From: Halanaerobiaceae bacterium ANBcell28
GTDB taxonomy: Bacteria; Bacillota; Halanaerobiia; Halanaerobiales; DTU029
DNA length: 64,000 nt
NCBI GenBank assembly: GCA_037623315.1
Contig: JBBJJH010000016.1
Span: forward strand, 32,033 to 96,032
Reading direction: 5' to 3'
The notes beneath the pieces are model-generated. The model had not been told where the DNA came from, searched no databases, and saw only the letters and a list, made by a program, of their open reading frames with translations. This document shows positions 58,527-64,000 of the stretch, one piece after another. A program made the position numbers and the translations under genes. Numbering within the stretch: position 1 is the first letter of the stretch; each line of letters starts with the position of its first letter.

Positions 58527-59408
58527 TTAATCGAGCCCCGAAGTACCCATTGTCTGCACAATCTTAGATTGATTAATAACAAAGACTATTATTGGTATTA
58601 TCATCATCAAGAGCATAACTGCTGCACCAACACCACGTCTTGCGACACCACCAGCTTGAATCTGTTGTAATGCATATGGTAAAGTCTTCAACTCTTCTGC
58701 ATATAAAAATCTTTGTCCTGTTTGGCCCCATAATTGTTGAAAAGTCAATATCATTAAGGTTAGCCATGCCGGTTTAACTATCGGCATAACAATATTCCAA
58801 TATATCCTGAATTCACTGGCACCATCAATCCTGGCAGCTTCTATTAAACTTTCTGATACCATAGAATCCATAAACTTCTTCATAATAAATACACCTAAAG
58901 TAGCAGCCCAGGCAGGAACAATAATTGCCCAATAAGTATCAACCCAGCCCAAAGCAGATATAGTTACATAGTTAGCTATGGCAGATACCTGTGCAGCAAA
59001 CATCAATGAAAGCATAATCATTTCATTTAAAAATTTCTTGCCTGGAAACTTAAAAATCGATAATGAATAAGCCGCCATAGAACCAAAGAATAGATTCCCA
59101 AGTAAACCGCCGGTTACTATAATTAAAGAATTTAAAAGATATCTGGAAATAGGAATCCATGATTGCCCCATTAATATTACTAAATCCTGAAAATTCCCTA
59201 ATGTTGGGTTGCGAACAAAAAAACGAGGTGGAAAATAAAACAATTCATCCAATGGTTTAAAGGCATTCATTATAACTAGCAACAATGGCAAAGCTGTAAA
59301 AGCTGCTCCAAGACCCAATAAAATCAGAATAAACAAGTCTCCTCCAGTTGATCTGGATATCCTTCTATTACGTATTTGAATTTTCGATTTTAAAGTTTTA
59401 AAATTCAT
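58527..59408 (-). CDS. ABC sugar transporter permease, MalG type (second system)
   Basis: This 293-aa protein has six membrane segments and the EAA loop IEAARIDGASEFRIYWNIVM near residues 191-210. A much longer frame extends to 59492, but it would overlap the upstream gene; ATG 59408 has GAGGGGAGG just before it and begins a normal MalG N-terminus. It forms a heterodimer with the MalF-type protein 13 bases upstream. This pair is distinct from the pair at 51636-53502. Confidence 0.93.
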   Translation of the reverse strand: MNFKTLKSKIQIRNRRISRSTGGDLFILILLGLGAAFTALPLLLVIMNAFKPLDELFYFPPRFFVRNPTLGNFQDLVILMGQSWIPISRYLLNSLIIVTGGLLGNLFFGSMAAYSLSIFKFPGKKFLNEMIMLSLMFAAQVSAIANYVTISALGWVDTYWAIIVPAWAATLGVFIMKKFMDSMVSESLIEAARIDGASEFRIYWNIVMPIVKPAWLTLMILTFQQLWGQTGQRFLYAEELKTLPYALQQIQAGGVARRGVGAAVMLLMMIIPIIVFVINQSKIVQTMGTSGLD

Positions 59409-59421
59409 TTTTTCCTCCCCT

Positions 59422-60369
59422 CTAATTACCAATCTTACCCAGTAGACGTTGTATGATTTTTTGTAATGAAACCATAGTTGCAAATAAAACAACTGCTATA
59501 GCTGAAGCATATCCCATCTCATAACGGATATTAGCATAGTCCTCTAAATGTTGCATTACAGTATGAACTGCATAATCTGTACTTGGGAAACCTACTAAAG
59601 CAGTTATCTGACCTGCCGCTGCAAAAGAACCTGTAATAGATAGAATAGCTCCAATCATCATATATCCTCTCATACTGGGCAGTGTAATATACCACAACTC
59701 CTGCCAGCGGTTCCTAATACCATCTATAGCTGCAGCTTCATATAGTTTTTCATCAATACCCTGTAACCCTGCTATAAATACCAGGAAACTGGTTCCCAGA
59801 CTCATCCAGAGTACTACAATAATCACAATTGTCATCATATATTGGGGTTCTTGAAGCCAGATTATTGGTCTGTCTATAATACCAAATCTTAGCAAGAAAC
59901 CATTTATATATCCATACATATCACCACTAAACATTATTGTCCAGATTAAAAAAGCCTGACCCGATATTGAAGGGGCGTAAAAAAGAAGTGTTAAAAAAGC
60001 TCTTAGTTTTGGTTTTAATTCATTTATTAACCAGGCAAATATTAAACAAAGAAAATAACTGACTGGCCCTGTAATAAATGAAAATACAAGAGTGTTTTGA
60101 ATAGCTATTAGAAAAACATCATCTCCTAAGAAAAGGCGAATATAATTTTCCCAACCTACCCAGCTAGGCCACTGTAACATATTAAAATAAGTAAAGCTCA
60201 GTACTATTGATATTAATACTGGAAAAATTACAAATACAAAAAAGAGAATGCCAAAGGGGGCAAAGAAGAGATATGCCTCCTTATTTTGCTTGGCTTCATA
60301 TTTCATTCTATCAATTTTTTCTTTCCAGCTTAATTTAGTCTTTGAGTTTAATGCTGTCTCTGTTTGCAT
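59422..60369 (-). CDS. ABC sugar transporter permease, MalF type (second system)
   Basis: This 315-aa membrane protein has the CUT1 permease N-terminal helix (YLFFAPFGILFFVFVIFPV) and the EAA loop YEAAAIDGIRNRWQELWYIT near 220-239. The ATG follows the stop codon of the large binding-protein gene without a gap (TAAATG), and its Shine-Dalgarno site is in that gene's last codons, so the two are translationally coupled. It should import what the 1042-aa binding protein captures. Confidence 0.93.
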   Translation of the reverse strand: MQTETALNSKTKLSWKEKIDRMKYEAKQNKEAYLFFAPFGILFFVFVIFPVLISIVLSFTYFNMLQWPSWVGWENYIRLFLGDDVFLIAIQNTLVFSFITGPVSYFLCLIFAWLINELKPKLRAFLTLLFYAPSISGQAFLIWTIMFSGDMYGYINGFLLRFGIIDRPIIWLQEPQYMMTIVIIVVLWMSLGTSFLVFIAGLQGIDEKLYEAAAIDGIRNRWQELWYITLPSMRGYMMIGAILSITGSFAAAGQITALVGFPSTDYAVHTVMQHLEDYANIRYEMGYASAIAVVLFATMVSLQKIIQRLLGKIGN

Positions 60370-63300
60370 TTATTCTCCCCCTTCTAGCATTATTTCTTCA
60401 TCTAGATATCTATCCAATTCTAATCTGTTGATATGTGTAAACTGAGACCAATAAGAGGCAATAATCTCTGGTGTTAAATCATCAAGACTTGTTTCAAAAC
60501 CAAATTCTCTTCTTTTTCTGCTTATTTCCTCATTTGCCCTTCTATTATAATCCTGAATTGAATCTCTTAAAGGTTCGTTTCTTAACACAACTGCTCTAAA
60601 CAGCCAATCAAATTGGCGATTCACATAATAACCACCAGGCACTGGAGGAATTCCTTCAACCCATTCCCATTGTTCTAACAATACTTGTCGTTCTTCTGGT
60701 TGCCAGGGTAACATCTGCATAGCTTCCACATTAGCGGTAGCATATCTAGCAGCATCACCCATTAGGCTTTCTAACTCCATTCCATATCTAGCCTGGGTTT
60801 CCGCTTCAGTCCACCATTTTAAAAACTCCCAGGCTTCATCTTTCATATCAGAGTTATTTAAAATTACTGCTCCAGTTGTAGCTGTTCCTGCCATACCCTG
60901 AACAGAAGATGATTGACCTCCACCTTGAGGTTGAACAGCTGCTGGATTTTCACTACCTGTTACAGGAACCGTTCTATTTATAGTACCATCTTCTAGAACT
61001 GTACCTGGTACTAATGTAAAACCCCATTCTCCTCGAAGTTCTGGTGCAAAAACCTGCAAATTATTATATAAGCCATAACCGGTAATAACTAGAGGCATTT
61101 CTCCTAATTTAAACCTATTTTGTATATTAAATTGGTATGGTAAATTATATAAAGTAAAGAGATTTGATAATTGTTGAAAAGTTCTAATCGATACCTCCGA
61201 CTCCAGATTTGTCTTTACCATATCAGGGTGATATAAAGATACTTCCTGTTGATAAAGGAACATCAAATATGCTCCAATACTTGGAGGCAAACCAAACTCC
61301 ATATTGTGTCTCCGTAATACTGGTAAGATATCTATTACATCATCCCATGTCTGCGGAACATCTATTCCTAATTCTGCCAGAATATCTTTGCGATAAAACA
61401 ACATAGGGAAACTCTGCATCTCTGGTAAAGCAAAAACACTATCTCTAAGGGTAAAGGGAACAAAAGCACTTCTTTTAAACCTTGTTGCTACCTCATCAAA
61501 ATCAGGGAACTGTTTCAAGTCTGTTAAAGCATCACGAAAAGCCAATTCCATATTTGCCGTACCCAATGCCACATCTGGTCCTGTATTTGCTAACGTAGCA
61601 GGAATTAATAAACCACCCATTCCTGAAATCAATTCAAGACTTACAGGAATTCCAGTTGCTGGTGTAAAGGTATCTTCAATCATTTGCTTTAAGACCTGTG
61701 CCTGATCACGGCCTAAACCTATCCAGACTGTCAGCTCTTCTCTATCCTCATCAAACTCCCGATCATCTTGACTAATATCACCAATATTTCTATAATCTGT
61801 AGTAAATGTAGCAAGCAATGAACGTATTTCATGTGTTAAGGTCTGTAAGCTGCTAGGATTAGCTCTTGGTAATTCTACCTCTGGTGAGGTAACAAGCATA
61901 TAATCTATTTGCAAAGCCTGTTTTTGTACATCTACAATCCATGTTCCCATGGCACCTGTATTATCTTTAAACTCTTCTAAAAAAGCTGGTATTCTATGAG
62001 GTCTTTCAACCATCCTGTTTAAAAGGCGAACCATATTTCTTAAAAATTGAGATTGTTCTCCTATTTGATCTGTACTTCCTTCTAATTCATCTGCTAATAA
62101 CTCAAATTCTTTAGCATATTTGCTTAAGCTATCTACAAGACCAGGCATCCTTCTATCTAATTGATAATCTCTTAATGGGTCAGGATTGGTTGAAGTTACC
62201 ATTATAATCTGCCTATAAATTGTGTTTAACTCATATAATTTCTCTTCTACCTGCCTAATAATATCAGCAATCTCTCCCAAAACAACTTCTAGAGTCAATG
62301 TATTTTTACCTGCTGGTAAATAAAACAAATATACTTCGTCATTGTCATCTGCTAATAAATTCATTTGATAAGATTGAGAAAAGTTAAATGGAATATTTTC
62401 TACTTCCTTAAAAGGAGCTTCTCCATTTATTAATAATTTTCGATAACTAAAGATACCTCTTTTTTGATCCTGCTTTGCTTTTATAGCTATCTGATATAAG
62501 CCGTCTTCTGGAACTTCAAATTCCCAACTTATCCATTGTCCGGGAGAATCCCAGCGATGTCCTCCAATTGAATTTAGTCTTATCAATGATGGATGATAAG
62601 GCTCTACGGTCGGATCACCAGAATCATGAGTGGCAAACAAACTATTATCAGAACGATATACAGCATCCTGTCCCTGTATTTTTATAAAAATATCTTCAGT
62701 TTCTTGATATCCTTTCTCTTGGTATGATTCTTTCACTTCTTTATAAAATGGAGCTTCTTTTTTTTGAGTTAGATTTATAGAAGCAATAGCCATTGGTTCA
62801 GTTCTTGAACTTAATCTTAAAGTATTCATACCTTCTTCAAAGTAAAATAAATATGGTTCTGGGTAATAGCCCAAAGAATCTCTTAATGCTATTTCACGCC
62901 ACATTGGTTTTTCTTCCTGTCTTGGTCTAATGTGATTACCCTGGGAATCAACTAAAACCTCTGTAGCATCTCCCCATATTCTGGTAAATTCAATAAATTG
63001 GGCTCCAGCAAATGGTCTTTGACCATTTATCCATAAATCTCTTTGAATATCACCAGACCTAGCTGGTAAAGGATAATATTCGACAACAATATTATATAAA
63101 CCAGATTCAGGAACCTGAAATTCCCATTCAACATATCCCATGTCTCCATCAGGTGATAACTCACCTGTTTTTAAAATTTCTCCTTGATATTCAGCAAAAT
63201 CCTCTACTATTTCAAGATCCATATTAGTTTTACTATATTCTCTCACAGGAACCTCTATTGTTAGATCTGGTCTGTTCTGCTCTTGATATTTTATTATATA

Positions 63301-63498
63301 TTCTGCGTAATTTAGTTCCTGTTCAAAGCCTGTTATAACATCTGCAATTTCTATAATTTCTTCATCTATATCCAAGACATCAGCTGAATCATTTACCTGT
63401 TCATTATTAAGCCCAGCTAAAGCAAGGGTATTTAATGAAAAAATTAGAGTTAATATAAGTAAAAAAATAAATACCTTAGCATTCATGTTGGTCTTCAT
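60370..63498 (-). CDS. Large ABC solute-binding protein with duplicated lectin-like domains
   Basis: This 1042-aa protein has a signal peptide (about 1-28, no lipobox). Two related jelly-roll-like domains follow at about 65-245 and 260-408; each contains WEFxVPExGLY and a later INGxxPF block, as in PA14/CBM-like modules. A helical region covers about 410-590. The binding-protein core starts near 595 (LTVWIGLGRDQ) and continues past 950, with FPMLFYRKDILAELGI and WEFLKWWTEAE as landmarks. Ordinary binding proteins have about 420 residues, so more than half is extra. The extra domains may hold long or polymeric glycan at the transporter. GTG 63510 is a possible start, but ATG 63498 has GAGG six bases upstream. 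It is the first gene of the transport operon. Confidence 0.85.
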   Translation of the reverse strand: MKTNMNAKVFIFLLILTLIFSLNTLALAGLNNEQVNDSADVLDIDEEIIEIADVITGFEQELNYAEYIIKYQEQNRPDLTIEVPVREYSKTNMDLEIVEDFAEYQGEILKTGELSPDGDMGYVEWEFQVPESGLYNIVVEYYPLPARSGDIQRDLWINGQRPFAGAQFIEFTRIWGDATEVLVDSQGNHIRPRQEEKPMWREIALRDSLGYYPEPYLFYFEEGMNTLRLSSRTEPMAIASINLTQKKEAPFYKEVKESYQEKGYQETEDIFIKIQGQDAVYRSDNSLFATHDSGDPTVEPYHPSLIRLNSIGGHRWDSPGQWISWEFEVPEDGLYQIAIKAKQDQKRGIFSYRKLLINGEAPFKEVENIPFNFSQSYQMNLLADDNDEVYLFYLPAGKNTLTLEVVLGEIADIIRQVEEKLYELNTIYRQIIMVTSTNPDPLRDYQLDRRMPGLVDSLSKYAKEFELLADELEGSTDQIGEQSQFLRNMVRLLNRMVERPHRIPAFLEEFKDNTGAMGTWIVDVQKQALQIDYMLVTSPEVELPRANPSSLQTLTHEIRSLLATFTTDYRNIGDISQDDREFDEDREELTVWIGLGRDQAQVLKQMIEDTFTPATGIPVSLELISGMGGLLIPATLANTGPDVALGTANMELAFRDALTDLKQFPDFDEVATRFKRSAFVPFTLRDSVFALPEMQSFPMLFYRKDILAELGIDVPQTWDDVIDILPVLRRHNMEFGLPPSIGAYLMFLYQQEVSLYHPDMVKTNLESEVSIRTFQQLSNLFTLYNLPYQFNIQNRFKLGEMPLVITGYGLYNNLQVFAPELRGEWGFTLVPGTVLEDGTINRTVPVTGSENPAAVQPQGGGQSSSVQGMAGTATTGAVILNNSDMKDEAWEFLKWWTEAETQARYGMELESLMGDAARYATANVEAMQMLPWQPEERQVLLEQWEWVEGIPPVPGGYYVNRQFDWLFRAVVLRNEPLRDSIQDYNRRANEEISRKRREFGFETSLDDLTPEIIASYWSQFTHINRLELDRYLDEEIMLEGGE

Positions 63499-63675
63499 AA
63501 CTATCCTCACTCATCCTTTCTGAAAAACATCCATTTGCATATTCACTTTTTACACTTTTTATAAAGAGTTAACTATTAAATCCATAATAACTTATTTATA
63601 AATTTGCTTTGTCCAATTATCAAAAAATTGTTGCCCCCTCTCAGATAAATACCCTTTATGCTTAACTATTTTAAT

Positions 63676-63704
63676 TTTATAGCTATTTGCTTGAACCGTT
63701 TCAA
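63676..63704 (-). promoter_or_regulatory. Proximal promoter of the transport operon
   Basis: TTGAAA (63704-63699) and TATAAA (63681-63676) with a 17-base spacer on the minus strand. The -35 box is half of the operator at 63691-63704, as in the promoter at 35965-35994. Confidence 0.6.
63691..63704. promoter_or_regulatory. LacI-family-type operator, proximal site
   Basis: TTGAACCGTTTCAA, identical to four other copies in the window, overlapping the -35 of the transport-operon promoter. Confidence 0.78.
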
Positions 63705-63744
63705 TAAGATTAAAAAAATTAATAATAACAAAAATAAAATTTAT

Positions 63745-63758
63745 TTGAACCGTTTCAA
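63745..63758. promoter_or_regulatory. LacI-family-type operator, distal site
   Basis: TTGAACCGTTTCAA, 54 bp upstream of the proximal copy on the same face pattern. It lies just downstream of a weak possible promoter (63767-63796). Confidence 0.78.
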
Positions 63759-63766
63759 GTTTTTTT

Positions 63767-63796
63767 GTATTATTTGTTTATTTAAATGATTGTAAA
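63767..63796 (-). promoter_or_regulatory. Weak distal promoter of the transport operon
   Basis: TTTACA (63796-63791) and TAATAC (63772-63767) with 18 bases between them. The match is poor; I list it because the other two operator pairs have a distal promoter in the same relative place. Confidence 0.3.
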
Positions 63797-63870
63797 ACAA
63801 AAACACCAGTATTTTTTCACTTAAAAAACACTACAGTATGAATTAAAAGCAATTATACTACTGAAATTCA

Positions 63871-64000
63871 TTAGGCAAGAGCTGTCTTGTGTCTTTTGAA
63901 CAGCTTCTTAACATTACTGGCTGCCACCTTGAATCCAAACCATAATTTTGATCGCACCAATCCTCTGATTGGCATTCGATCAACATTATAAAAACGTCTA
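63871..64000 (-). mobile_element. C-terminal end of a transposase, cut off by the window edge
   Basis: The last 42 codons of a minus-strand frame read RRFYNVDRMPIRGLVRSKLW, then FGFKVAASNVKKLFKRHK and a stop at 63871. The arrangement RGL, then Lys-rich W, then AASNVKKL is the C-terminal end of DDE transposases, most like IS1182. Only the end is visible, so the family and intactness are uncertain. The element has inserted just upstream of the operators of the transport operon. Confidence 0.6.

Larger units (their letters stand above)
63499..63870. other. 372-bp control region of the transport operon
   Basis: It contains two operators (63691-63704, 63745-63758) and the promoters described separately, then an untranslated leader of about 170 bases in which I see no riboswitch-like structure. 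The part beyond 63800 is probably the edge of the insertion sequence. Confidence 0.6.

Noticed and set aside
59409..59492. N-terminal extension of the MalG-type permease frame
   Set aside because: It overlaps the end of the upstream permease gene and includes the Shine-Dalgarno site for ATG 59408.

Overview
The window looks like one long polysaccharide-utilisation locus from a low-GC, anaerobic, probably diderm Firmicute of the Halanaerobiales type. The reasons are the AT-rich sequence with strong Shine-Dalgarno sites, an oxygen-sensitive radical-SAM sulfatase maturase, an exported beta-barrel protein ending in Phe (an outer-membrane porin), and ABC binding proteins with ordinary signal peptides instead of lipoboxes. 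All intact genes lie on the minus strand, so transcription runs from right to left. The species assignment is inference.

Layout in order of transcription. (1) 63871-64000: end of a transposase. (2) 63498-45290: a transport block. It holds a very large binding protein fused to lectin-like modules, two permeases, an NHL/TPR/Yip1 membrane protein, a DUF5696-like exported protein, two more permeases, a LacZ-type GH2, a second binding protein and the putative porin. No ABC ATPase is present. (3) 44853-39434: a GH-A glycosidase, a catalytically degenerate paralogue of it and a HEAT-repeat GH16. (4) 39341-36213: a chemoreceptor and a metallophosphoesterase. (5) 35934-28515: two cytoplasmic sulfatases, another GH-A paralogue and a multi-domain GH with Fn3 and F5/8 type C modules. 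(6) 28361-10406: two CBM-like lipoproteins, a putative secreted Zn-peptidase, a 1101-aa GH, a HEAT-GH30, a secreted PHP protein, a GH36-like gene, a GH-A lipoprotein and an exported GH2. (7) 10273-8942: the sulfatase maturase. (8) 8683-1: a frameshifted sulfatase, cytoplasmic GH2, exported sulfatase with F5/8C, GH42 and the start of a GH43.

The enzymes fit together as a pathway for a sulfated beta-galactan. Exported endo-acting enzymes (GH16, GH30, GH-A) cut the polymer outside, the porin and the two ABC systems import sulfated oligosaccharides, and cytoplasmic sulfatases and exo-galactosidases (GH2, GH42, GH43, GH36) finish the job. The GH43 (exo-beta-1,3-galactanase type), GH30 (endo-beta-1,6-galactanase type), GH16 and sulfatases together suggest a sulfated 1,3/1,6-galactan or arabinogalactan; no GH117, GH127 or GH129 is seen, which argues against agar or carrageenan. 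This substrate is inferred, not shown.

Regulation is partly visible. Six copies of a LacI-family-like 14-bp palindrome (TTGAACCGTTTCAA and a one-base variant) occur as pairs before three operons, and a seventh variant sits at the 31334 gene. In two of the three pairs, and weakly in the third, the proximal operator also supplies the -35 box of a promoter. The regulator itself is not in the window. Two related structured repeats (16508-16766 and 44978-45113) and transposase remnants mark places where mobile DNA has entered the locus.
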